Below are positions 55,878 through 63,666 of a stretch of DNA of 64,000 bases, one piece after another. A model generated the notes under the pieces. It ran no database searches and was not told the DNA's origin. It saw only the letters and a list, made by a program, of their open reading frames with translations. Each line of letters opens with the position of its first letter. The first letter of the stretch is position 1. Source of the DNA: Bacteroidota bacterium (GTDB lineage Bacteria; Bacteroidota; Bacteroidia; AKYH767-A; OLB10). The stretch lies in assembly GCA_016717725.1 (NCBI GenBank), contig JADKFA010000009.1, positions 62,001 to 126,000 on the forward strand. Reading direction: 5' to 3'. A program made the translations under genes and the position numbers.

Positions 55878-56117
55878 CTTTTGCTTTTAACATTGACGTG
55901 TTAACAAAAGAATGCGAATAAAAATTTGAGGCAAATAAATCAATATACATTCGTAAAAGTAATTTAAGTATTCAAAGCGAAATTTAATACAACCTGCATT
56001 TGGTTTTTGGCCGGGACAACGAAACCCTTCGGAACGGCAAACAAATAAAGCAACATGTATATTATCGCTACATCAAAATACCCTTCCCACTTCCTGTAAA
56101 GGTTGCGTCCTGAATTC
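55878..56117. repeat. 240-bp direct repeat, right copy
   Basis: Near-identical to 54510-54749, same orientation. The two copies and everything between them span 1608 bases, so the island could be lost by recombination between them. The mismatches cluster near the ends (GAGTTCG/GAATGCG; TAATGGTTGCAT/TAAAGGTTGCGT). Confidence 0.85.
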
Positions 56118-56200
56118 TTACGGGTTAAAATCTATATACTACTTCATTCAAAAAACTGCTACACCCGTGGCCTGAAATTCTATTGCTCTAAAAAACCCAT

Positions 56201-57067
56201 ATGCTTCACCGTTATATCCTCTGCTGTATCTTCTTTTCATTCCATTTGCTCTTGGCAAAAGCGGATACTGATTCAGTACTTATAAAAAAAATGATTGTTC
56301 GTGCAGATTTAAGTAGTAGCTATACGAGTGAAAAGTCATGGTGGAGCGGAACACAAAACTTTGTACTTATCAAAGCCTATGGAGAAGCTCGATTTCGTAA
56401 AACGGTTTCATCGGGATGGAGTCGTGATCACTTCGTACAAACGCAATTAGGGTATACCAGTTTCATTGACTCCATTTGGATAAAAAGTTCCGATTCCTTT
56501 AAGATTCATCTACGCTGGATGGAAAAAAGATCGAAAAAAATGACACATACTTACTTCTTCCAAATGCAATCACAGTGGATGAATACATGGCAACAAACAT
56601 CGGAGCAAAAAATATGGAGAGGTGGATTTATGAATCCTGCTGCAATTACACTTGGATATAGTTTCTCCTTCGACTTTCTTGAAAATAGTAATCTACTTAT
56701 AGCACCAGCCACTTTGCAAGTAAACATACAACCCGAGCAAAGTACATCCATCGCATTTAAAGAGCGACCCTTATTAAAGTCAAAACACAGTCATATATAC
56801 TCACGATATGGATTCAGTGCTTTTTTAAATATGGATGAGTACTTCTACAAAGATTTTATTTTACTACAACATCGCTCTCAATTTTTTTTAAATGCGATGA
56901 CTGCACAACAAATACAATTCGATATCAGCAATCGCTTGTGCTTTCGATTCTTAAAATATGTTCAACTTCGCTTCGATACAACACTCACCTATCTCCCCGA
57001 GCAAACATTAAAATTACAGTACAAGCAGGAAGTGTTACTGGGGATCTTCTATGAATACAGGAAATGA
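56201..57067 (+). CDS. Predicted outer-membrane beta-barrel protein (DUF3078-like layout)
   Basis: 288 residues. Signal peptide (YILCCIFFSFHLLLAKAD). The rest is alternating hydrophobic/polar beta strands with many aromatic residues, including SEKSWWSGTQNFVLIKAYGEARF, a central GGFMNPAAITLGYSFSFDFLENSNLLIAPATLQVNI and a final strand LKLQYKQEVLLGIFYEYRK. The order, with a central 'PAxITLG.. F.. ISPxT' segment, recalls DUF3078 proteins of Bacteroidota, but I cannot confirm the family. Function unknown. It lies immediately right of the REP-transposase island. Confidence 0.65.
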   Translation: MLHRYILCCIFFSFHLLLAKADTDSVLIKKMIVRADLSSSYTSEKSWWSGTQNFVLIKAYGEARFRKTVSSGWSRDHFVQTQLGYTSFIDSIWIKSSDSFKIHLRWMEKRSKKMTHTYFFQMQSQWMNTWQQTSEQKIWRGGFMNPAAITLGYSFSFDFLENSNLLIAPATLQVNIQPEQSTSIAFKERPLLKSKHSHIYSRYGFSAFLNMDEYFYKDFILLQHRSQFFLNAMTAQQIQFDISNRLCFRFLKYVQLRFDTTLTYLPEQTLKLQYKQEVLLGIFYEYRK

Positions 57068-57186
57068 CGCGTCAACCACAATCCTTTTCAACACCATTTT
57101 ATTCAACGCTTTCAACGTCATTGGTTTTTCTCCAACTCCTTTTCAGAAGATCTCCAGGCCTGCTTTAATTTATAACCATTACTACT

Positions 57187-57507
57187 ATGAGCAAAATAGA
57201 AATAGATCCAAACAAAGTATTTCTATCTGAGATAAAAGAAAAAATACATGTGGCACAATATGAAGCCATGAAACAGGTAAATAAAAGCTTGTTGAACTTG
57301 TATTGGGAAATAGGCAAAAGTATTGTTGAAAAGCAAAAGCAGCATGGCTGGGGAAAATCCATTGTTGAAACATTATCGAAAGATTTACAAAATGAGTTTA
57401 TTGGAGTACACGGTTATTCCGTCCAAAACCTTTGGTATATGAGACAATAGTATATTGAATACAAGGATAATGTAAAACTCCAACCATTGGTTGGAGAAGT
57501 TAGCTAA
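57187..57507 (+). pseudogene. Decayed DUF1016 (YhcG-type, PDDEXK nuclease) N-terminal fragment
   Basis: The frame from 57187 encodes 87 residues up to a TAG at 57448-57450: AQYEAMKQVNKSLLNLYWEIGKSIVEKQ.. WGKSIVETLSKDLQNEF.. YSVQNLWYMRQ, the start of the DUF1016 N-terminal domain. The same frame continues after the TAG with YIEYKDNVKLQPLVGEVS and stops at 57507, exactly the expected next part. About 250 residues including the nuclease domain are missing. A nonsense mutation plus truncation leaves it non-functional. Confidence 0.85.
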
Positions 57508-57521
57508 TCCCCCAAAAATGT

Positions 57522-57529
57522 TATATTTG
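57522..57529 (+). promoter_or_regulatory. -7 box (TATATTTG) of the MerR/crt region
   Basis: Exact TAnnTTTG match, 14 bases before the regulator ATG. The regulator and crt operon may both depend on it in addition to any promoter at 58436-58467. Confidence 0.55.
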
Positions 57530-57543
57530 TTTTCAAGTATAAA

Positions 57544-58425
57544 ATGAATTCATTCACCATCTCTCAACTAGAACAGTTTTCTGGAATCAAAGCGCATACG
57601 ATACGCATTTGGGAGAAAAGATATAATGCACTTCGTCCAAATCGAACGTTGGGAAATACAAGGTATTATGACGGGCATCAATTAAAACGTCTTTTAAATA
57701 TTGCCAGTTTAATTGAGGGTGAATCGCAAGTTGCCAAGTTTTGTTTGTTAAGTGATGAAGAGCTTGCACAAAAAATAATAGAAAAGTTTGAACGTTTACA
57801 GTCCGATGAAACCGATGCATCAAATTATATTTTACAATTAACAGCTGCTGGAATTAACTATGATGCCTATTCTTTTGACCTAATTTACAAGCATGCATCC
57901 AAGCGATTTGATATTATCACCCTTTATAAATTAGTAATTATTCCCTTTTTAAATAGAGTGGGAATTCTGTGGGCGGGTGAACGTATTCCACCTAGTCAGG
58001 AGCACTTTATAAGTAACTTAATTATTCAAAAAATTCATGCCGCTACAAGTGCATTACCTGCTTCAAAAAAATCAAACGAAACCTGGGCACTATGTACTCC
58101 TGAAGGGGAGTTTCATGAAATTGGGCTACTTTTTTCACATTTCATGCTTCGTCAGGCTGGAAAAAACTCAATTTATTTAGGCTGTAATCTACCTTTTGAA
58201 TCATTAATTTCTACTGTACAGGAAGTTCATGCCTCGCATATATTAGTATTTTTCATTCATTATAATGAATCAGTAAGAGTACAAGAATATATCAATTCAT
58301 TGATTTTCAAGGCAAAAACCTGTAAAATTTTAATTTCGGGTAATGTCCGACTCCTTTCTAAATTACATTTTGATGAAAATGTTGAATGGATTAAAACGGT
58401 AGATGATTTTATTTTAAAACTTTAG
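57544..58425 (+). CDS. MerR-family B12-binding (CarH/LitR-type) photoreceptor regulator
   Basis: 293 residues. N-terminal MerR helix-turn-helix (FTISQLEQFSGIKAHTIRIWEKRY, ~4-27; NTRYYDGHQLKRLL wing). The C-terminal part is a cobalamin-binding unit: the four-helix cap contains the diagnostic W-x9-E-H (W143, E153, H154; His is the upper B12 ligand in CarH), and the Rossmann part has E189-x-H191-x-x-G194, the (D/E)xHxxG lower-ligand motif, and NSIYLGCNLP. In CarH/LitR proteins adenosylcobalamin-bound tetramers repress carotenoid genes in the dark and light breaks the complex. Here the crt operon begins 45 bases downstream, so the target is obvious by context. Confidence 0.9.
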   Translation: MNSFTISQLEQFSGIKAHTIRIWEKRYNALRPNRTLGNTRYYDGHQLKRLLNIASLIEGESQVAKFCLLSDEELAQKIIEKFERLQSDETDASNYILQLTAAGINYDAYSFDLIYKHASKRFDIITLYKLVIIPFLNRVGILWAGERIPPSQEHFISNLIIQKIHAATSALPASKKSNETWALCTPEGEFHEIGLLFSHFMLRQAGKNSIYLGCNLPFESLISTVQEVHASHILVFFIHYNESVRVQEYINSLIFKAKTCKILISGNVRLLSKLHFDENVEWIKTVDDFILKL

Positions 58426-58435
58426 GCACATGAAT

Positions 58436-58467
58436 TTGTTTATATTTTTTAACAATTATATAAACAA
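58436..58467. promoter_or_regulatory. Inverted repeat in the regulator-crtI gap: candidate operator
   Basis: A perfect 10-base inverted repeat, TTGTTTATAT (58436-58445) and ATATAAACAA (58458-58467), separated by 12 bases, occupies most of the 45-base gap and ends 3 bases before the crtI ATG. A MerR/CarH-type dimer or tetramer bound here would block crt transcription or translation initiation. The regulator's binding is inferred, not shown; no identical site precedes the regulator itself. Confidence 0.5.
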
Positions 58468-58470
58468 CAA

Positions 58471-59970
58471 ATGTCTATTGTCTCCATTATTGGTGCTGGA
58501 TTTTCTGGAATTAGTGCTGCTACCTATTTAGCTTCAGCTGGTTATGAAGTGCATGTTTTTGAAAAGAATAGTCTCCCAGGAGGAAGAGCACGTCAACTAA
58601 AGACCGAGTCTGGTTATATCTTCGATATGGGTCCGAGCTGGTATTGGATGCCTGATGTATTTGAAAAGTACTTTGGAGACTTCGGACATTCCGTTTCGGA
58701 ATTTTATTCACTAAAAAGATTAGATCCAGCTTTTGATGTAGTTTTTGGAAAAAACGATACCACCCATATCCCTGACCGTTATACTGCACTTCGACAACTT
58801 TTCGAAGAGATTGAATTAGGAAGCGCTTTGCGTCTCGATCAATTTATGGAAGAGGCAGAATACAAATATAAAACGGGGATGGAAAGTTTAGTGTACAAAC
58901 CTGGTATATCATTGAGTGAATTTGCTGACATCGAATTAATGAAAGGAGTTTTTCGCCTACAAGTATTTTCCTCCTTTAGTAAACATGTTCGAAATTATTT
59001 TACACATCCAAAACTCATTGCCCTAATGGAATTTCCTATTCTTTTCCTTGGTGCTCTTCCAGAAAACACGCCTGCACTTTACAGTTTGATGAATTATGCT
59101 GGACTCAAACTAGGTACACATTATCCCGAAGGCGGTTTTGGCAGCGTAGTGAAAGCAATGGTTGATCTAGCGAAAAAGAAAGGAGTAACATTTCATTACA
59201 ATGCCAATGTAGAAAAAATAGAAATCAAAGATTGCGAGGCCAATGCGCTACTTGTAGATGGGAAACTATTTCATTGTGATGCCATCGTAGCAGCGGCAGA
59301 TTATCATCATGTAGAAACGAAATTACTCCCTGCTAAATTTAGAAATTATACCGAAGAATATTGGTCGAAGAAAACTTTTGCTCCTTCCAGTTTAATCTTT
59401 TATTTAGGATTCAACAAAAAAATCCCTTCTTTACAACATCACACCTTATTCTTCGACGAAGATCTAACACAACATAGCAAAGAAATATATGCAAATCCAC
59501 AATGGCCATCCAAACCATTATTCTACACATGTTGCGCTTCAAGATCTGACGAAACTATTGTTCCCTATGGGCATGAAAGCATATTTCTACTCATGCCTAT
59601 TGCTCCAGGTTTATCAGATACAGAAGAAATGAGAGAGAAATATTTTCATGTAATGATGAAGCGATTAAATCAACAGTGTGGTGAAGATTTAACTCCACAT
59701 ATCGATTACAAAAAGAGTTATTGTGTAAATGATTTTTTAGAAGATTACAATTCATACAAAGGAAATGCATATGGGTTAGCGAATACCCTTCGACAAACCG
59801 CCATTCTGAAACCGAAGATCAGAAACAAACATCTTCATAATTTATTTTATGCTGGACAACTTACTGTTCCAGGACCCGGAGTACCTCCTTCCATTATCTC
59901 TGGAAAAATAGCAGCACAACAAGTCCTCCAACATTTATCCAAAAAAGAAAAACATGAAAGCATCTTTTGA
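58471..59970 (+). CDS. crtI: Phytoene desaturase
   Basis: 499 residues. N-terminal FAD-binding Rossmann motif SIIGAGFSGISAATYLASAGYEVHVFEKN (~4-32) with GGRARQ, and the C-terminal carotenoid-desaturase signature NLFYAGQLTVPGPGVPPSIISGKIAAQQV. Length is typical of CrtI. It converts phytoene to lycopene by successive FAD-dependent desaturations at the membrane surface. First structural gene of the crt operon; its end overlaps crtB by 17 bases. Confidence 0.95.
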   Translation: MSIVSIIGAGFSGISAATYLASAGYEVHVFEKNSLPGGRARQLKTESGYIFDMGPSWYWMPDVFEKYFGDFGHSVSEFYSLKRLDPAFDVVFGKNDTTHIPDRYTALRQLFEEIELGSALRLDQFMEEAEYKYKTGMESLVYKPGISLSEFADIELMKGVFRLQVFSSFSKHVRNYFTHPKLIALMEFPILFLGALPENTPALYSLMNYAGLKLGTHYPEGGFGSVVKAMVDLAKKKGVTFHYNANVEKIEIKDCEANALLVDGKLFHCDAIVAAADYHHVETKLLPAKFRNYTEEYWSKKTFAPSSLIFYLGFNKKIPSLQHHTLFFDEDLTQHSKEIYANPQWPSKPLFYTCCASRSDETIVPYGHESIFLLMPIAPGLSDTEEMREKYFHVMMKRLNQQCGEDLTPHIDYKKSYCVNDFLEDYNSYKGNAYGLANTLRQTAILKPKIRNKHLHNLFYAGQLTVPGPGVPPSIISGKIAAQQVLQHLSKKEKHESIF

Positions 59971-60790
59971 TAAGGTATCCATCGCCTGTAGCAAATTAAC
60001 AACCCGAGAGTACAGTACTAGTTTTTCACTTGGTATCTACTTTTTGAATCACAAAATGCATGATCCGATATATGCTATCTATGGATTTGTGCGATTTGCT
60101 GATGAGATTGTAGATAGTTTCGAAGGTTACAATAAAAAGTATTTACTCAATAAGTTCAAGCAAGATACATATGAAGCAATCGAGAATAAAATTTCATTGA
60201 ATCCAATTCTCAATGCTTTTCAGAAAAGTGTTCATGATAATAATATTAGTCTTGAATTAATTGAAACGTTTTTAAAAAGTATGGAAATGGACTTAGAAAA
60301 AGTACATTACACACAAGAAAATTACGCGCAATATATTTTAGGATCTGCCGAGGTAGTTGGATTAATGTGCTTACATGTTTTTACGACGGGGGATTTAAAA
60401 ATTCATGAAGAATTAAAACCTTATGCGATGCGATTAGGTTCCGCATTTCAGAAAGTAAATTTTTTAAGAGACTTAAAAGACGATTATTACCTATTAGGAA
60501 GAAGTTACTTTCCCAACATAGATTTGTCGCAATTCAATAATGAATCCAAGAAAATAATAGAGCAAGAAATAGAAAATGATTTCAAATATGCATTAATTGG
60601 AATTAGAAAACTTCCACCTGCTGCTAAAGGAGGTGTTTACTTAGCGTACGCCTACTACACATCGCTTTTCAAAAAAATAAAATCGGTACCTGCCGAACGA
60701 GTGTTTACAGAAAGAATACGAATCAGCAATCCCTACAAAATAGGACTTATGATTAATAGCTTATTTCAAACTAAACTGAACGCTATCTGA
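59954..60790 (+). CDS. crtB: Phytoene synthase
   Basis: 278 residues. Squalene/phytoene synthase fold with both Asp-rich motifs, FVRFADEIVDSFEG (~40-52) and VNFLRDLKDDYYLLGRSYFP (~170-190). It condenses two geranylgeranyl diphosphates to phytoene. Start overlaps the end of crtI, so coupled. No GGPP synthase (crtE) is in the window, so the precursor must come from elsewhere in the genome. Confidence 0.95.
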   Translation: MKASFDKVSIACSKLTTREYSTSFSLGIYFLNHKMHDPIYAIYGFVRFADEIVDSFEGYNKKYLLNKFKQDTYEAIENKISLNPILNAFQKSVHDNNISLELIETFLKSMEMDLEKVHYTQENYAQYILGSAEVVGLMCLHVFTTGDLKIHEELKPYAMRLGSAFQKVNFLRDLKDDYYLLGRSYFPNIDLSQFNNESKKIIEQEIENDFKYALIGIRKLPPAAKGGVYLAYAYYTSLFKKIKSVPAERVFTERIRISNPYKIGLMINSLFQTKLNAI

Positions 60791-60798
60791 AATAAAAA

Positions 60799-61263
60799 AT
60801 GAAAGACTATCAATATCAAGAAAAACAATTTTTACCCATCCCAATAGAAAAGGCATGGGAATTTTTCTCTTCTGCACATAACTTATCCAGAATTACACCA
60901 CCTAACTTAAAATTCAATATAATTTCTGATACTGGAACGATTGAAATTTTTAATGGTCAAAAAATACAATACAAGGTAAGTCCGTTATTGGGAATACCCA
61001 TGAATTGGCTCACTGAGATTGATCATGTAGAAACAAAAGTTACGTTCACGGACAAGCAATTACAAGGGCCCTATAAAAAATGGGAACACACCCATACCTT
61101 TATTCCCGTGAAGAATGGCACCATGATGTATGACACCATTCATTATCAACTTCCATTTTCCTACCTTGGTAAATTTGCACATTGGTTATTTATTAGAAAA
61201 AAAATCGAGAAAATTTTTCAATTTCGAAACGATAGACTTGAAAAAATATTCAACAAAAATTAA
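60799..61263 (+). CDS. SRPBCC ligand-binding-type protein in the carotenoid operon
   Basis: 154 residues. START/SRPBCC pattern: QYQEKQFLPIPIEKAWEFFSSAHNLSRITPPNLKFNI, then GQKIQYKVSPLLGIPMNWLTEI and the C-terminal helix WLFIRKKIEKIFQFRNDRLEKIF. SRPBCC proteins bind hydrophobic ligands or act as cyclases. I recall similar genes in other flavobacterial carotenoid clusters, but the function is unknown; a role in carrying or presenting carotenoid intermediates is inference. It is 8 bases after crtB and 1 base before crtZ. Confidence 0.85.
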   Translation: MKDYQYQEKQFLPIPIEKAWEFFSSAHNLSRITPPNLKFNIISDTGTIEIFNGQKIQYKVSPLLGIPMNWLTEIDHVETKVTFTDKQLQGPYKKWEHTHTFIPVKNGTMMYDTIHYQLPFSYLGKFAHWLFIRKKIEKIFQFRNDRLEKIFNKN

Positions 61264-61264
61264 C

Positions 61265-61726
61265 ATGGAAAAAATACTCATCACACTTACTGCGTACTTA
61301 AGTATGGAATTCATGGCGTGGTTCACGCATAAATACATTATGCATGGTTGGCTTTGGATTCTACATAAGGATCATCATCATAAAGAATCGAGTGGATTCT
61401 TTGAACACAATGACTTCTTCTTTCTCATCTTTGCCTTGCCTGGAATTGCGGGACTTTACGTTGGCATGTTGGAAAATTTTAATGCTTACTTTTGGATTGG
61501 TTTAGGTATTACCCTCTATGGATTTACTTATTTCTTTGTCCATGATATTTTAATTCATCAACGATTCAAATTTTTCCGAAACATTGAAAATAAATATTTC
61601 AAGGCTATCCGACGAGCACACAAAATGCATCACAAGCATATTCACAAAGAACATGGTGAATGTTTTGGAATGTTATGGGTTCCGCTGAAATATTTTAAGA
61701 ATTCGAAATCGACAACTGCAGAATGA
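61265..61726 (+). CDS. crtZ: Beta-carotene hydroxylase (non-heme di-iron)
   Basis: 153 residues from the ATG at 61265, 1 base after the SRPBCC stop. The longer in-frame ORF from 61130 overlaps that gene and is not protein-like. Membrane protein with the fatty-acid-hydroxylase histidine clusters HKYIMHG, HKDHHHKE, HDILIHQRF and HKMHHKHIHKEHGE. Hydroxylates the beta rings, giving zeaxanthin via cryptoxanthin. Its stop overlaps the cyclase start (ATGA). Confidence 0.93.
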   Translation: MEKILITLTAYLSMEFMAWFTHKYIMHGWLWILHKDHHHKESSGFFEHNDFFFLIFALPGIAGLYVGMLENFNAYFWIGLGITLYGFTYFFVHDILIHQRFKFFRNIENKYFKAIRRAHKMHHKHIHKEHGECFGMLWVPLKYFKNSKSTTAE

Positions 61727-62424
61727 AATACCTTTATCTCTACATAAATCTTTTTACGATTCTTGTGCCCTTTATTTTCTCATTTCACAAAAGGCTGCAG
61801 TTTCATCTTCACTTCTTTTCCTTTCTAAAAGCAAGTGTCTTGGTTGCTATCCCTTTTATTTTATGGGATGGCTACTTCACTTCGCTGGGTGTTTGGGGAT
61901 TTAATGGAAACTATATTTCAGGAATTAAATTATACCACTTACCCATCGAAGAAGTTCTTTTTTTCATTTGCATTCCATTCTCATGTGTCTTTACCTATCA
62001 TTGTTTACTCCTTTTCTTTAATATGAAATGGGAAGAAAGAACCGAAAAAATTGTAATAACTACGCTCGTCTTATTTCTATTCATCACTGGAATTATTTAC
62101 TTATCACATTTGTACACTTCAGTTACATTTATCAGTTTAGCAATTCTATTATTAATTCTTAAATTTTATATCCAAGTAAAATGGCTCCCTTCGTTTTTGA
62201 GTGTTTACCTTGTCCTTTTGATCCCCTTTTCCATTGTCAACGGAATTTTAACGGGAACGGGATTAGATTCGCCTGTAGTTTGGTACAATGAATCCCATAT
62301 CATGGGGTTACGACTCATGACCATTCCGGTTGAAGATGTGTTTTACGGATTAGAGCTCCTGCTTTTAAATGTATTTTTCTATCATCAATTTTTAGATAAA
62401 AAAGCAAATAAAGAAAATAGGTGA
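61723..62424 (+). CDS. Lycopene cyclase, CrtYc/CrtYd fused type
   Basis: 233 residues, six to seven transmembrane helices. The two-fold repeat of this family is visible: WDGYFTSLGVWGFNGNYISG.. LPIEEVLFFICIPFSC in the first half and IVNGILTGTGLDSPVVWYN.. IPVEDVFYGLELLLLN in the second. It cyclises both ends of lycopene to beta-carotene in the membrane. This is the fused heterodimeric-type cyclase common in Bacteroidota, unrelated to soluble CrtY. Last gene of the crt operon. Confidence 0.92.
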   Translation: MKYLYLYINLFTILVPFIFSFHKRLQFHLHFFSFLKASVLVAIPFILWDGYFTSLGVWGFNGNYISGIKLYHLPIEEVLFFICIPFSCVFTYHCLLLFFNMKWEERTEKIVITTLVLFLFITGIIYLSHLYTSVTFISLAILLLILKFYIQVKWLPSFLSVYLVLLIPFSIVNGILTGTGLDSPVVWYNESHIMGLRLMTIPVEDVFYGLELLLLNVFFYHQFLDKKANKENR

Positions 62425-62645
62425 TTCGTCCATCCTGTCCACTTTAGTACTTGTTTATCAGATCATTTAATAAACTCAAACCATTAAAATTCTTGGATGA
62501 CAGATCAGTAAAAAGCATGCTGGAAATCTAAGAACCTTTTTTCAACAAAGGGCTGGCCAATACATAAAACTCAGTTCTGTAGTTATCGGGAAATCAATGC
62601 TTATAAAAGATGGGGGTTTCGAAACACTTCTATTCCTACTTCGTA

Positions 62646-62653
62646 TATATTTG
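62646..62653 (+). promoter_or_regulatory. -7 box (TATATTTG) of the sugar isomerase gene
   Basis: Exact TAnnTTTG match, 20 bases upstream of the ATG at 62674; identical 8-mer to the MerR box. Confidence 0.55.
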
Positions 62654-62673
62654 CCCTAATAAATCTTGAGAAT

Positions 62674-63663
62674 ATGTTAATGAATGAATTAGTTGCCGCA
62701 TTTACACAACACGTACGTGAGGCCATGGAAATTGGAAACAATGCAACACTCAGTAAAGCAACGCATCCTATACGCAACGTATTAGTCACTGGTTTGGGTG
62801 GATCTGGAATTGGTGGAAGTATTGTTGCGCAAGTAACTGATAAAGCTTTACGCGTTCCACTTTTGGTAAACAAAGATTATTTCCTTCCTGCGTTTGTAGA
62901 TCAACATACTTTAGTAATCGTATCCTCTTATTCTGGAAATACGGAAGAAACATTACAAGCAATGGAAGCAGCTATTCAAAAAGGTGCTAAAATTTGTTGT
63001 GTTACCTCTGGAGGGAAGATTGGTGCAATCGCAAAAGAAAAAGGGTTGGATGTAGTTAACATTCCTGGTGGAATGCCACCACGCGCTTGTTTTGGATATT
63101 CGTTCACACAACTTCCTTACATTCTCGGATTTCATGGATTGATTGATGATTCTTATCGTAAAGATTTAAGCGATGCTGTTCAACTTTTAGATAAAGAAGA
63201 AGAAAATATTAAAAATGAATCAAAAGCGATTGCACAACAATTGGTAGGAAAACTTCCAATTATTTATTGTGAGGCGCGTTATGAAGGAGTAGCCGTTCGC
63301 TTCCGTCAGCAAATTAATGAAAACAGTAAAATGCTTTGCTGGCATAATGTGTTACCCGAGATGAATCATAATGAATTAGTGGGTTGGACTGAACCGCATC
63401 CAGAAGCAGTGGTGCTGATGTTCCGTTGTGAAGATGATTATTTCCGCACACAAAAGCGTATGGAAATTTCGAGTGATGTGGTAAAACGTAATAAAGCTAC
63501 ATTGATTGAAATGAAAGCAAAAGGTGCAACACAATTACAGCGCTCTTTGTATTTATTACATATGGGTGATTGGATTAGTTGGTACATTGCTGAAATTAAA
63601 AATATCGATGCCACGGAGGTGAATGTCATCGACTTTTTGAAAAAGGAATTGTCTGCCATCTAA
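62674..63663 (+). CDS. Bifunctional phosphoglucose/phosphomannose isomerase
   Basis: 329 residues (a second in-frame ATG lies at 62680). SIS-domain architecture: VTGLGGSGIGGSIVAQV (~38-54), VIVSSYSGNTEETLQAMEAA (~88-107), and the C-terminal block (..CWHNVLPEMNHNELVGW.. ) with conserved Glu/His of the family. Interconverts glucose-6-P or mannose-6-P with fructose-6-P, feeding glycolysis and GDP-mannose/surface-sugar synthesis. It has its own promoter box and is followed 3 bases later by a lipoprotein gene. Confidence 0.92.
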   Translation: MLMNELVAAFTQHVREAMEIGNNATLSKATHPIRNVLVTGLGGSGIGGSIVAQVTDKALRVPLLVNKDYFLPAFVDQHTLVIVSSYSGNTEETLQAMEAAIQKGAKICCVTSGGKIGAIAKEKGLDVVNIPGGMPPRACFGYSFTQLPYILGFHGLIDDSYRKDLSDAVQLLDKEEENIKNESKAIAQQLVGKLPIIYCEARYEGVAVRFRQQINENSKMLCWHNVLPEMNHNELVGWTEPHPEAVVLMFRCEDDYFRTQKRMEISSDVVKRNKATLIEMKAKGATQLQRSLYLLHMGDWISWYIAEIKNIDATEVNVIDFLKKELSAI

Positions 63664-63666
63664 ATC

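Noticed and set aside
61130..61264. Longer in-frame start for crtZ
   Set aside because: The extension overlaps the SRPBCC gene; the CrtZ fold starts at the ATG at 61265, 1 base after that gene's stop.
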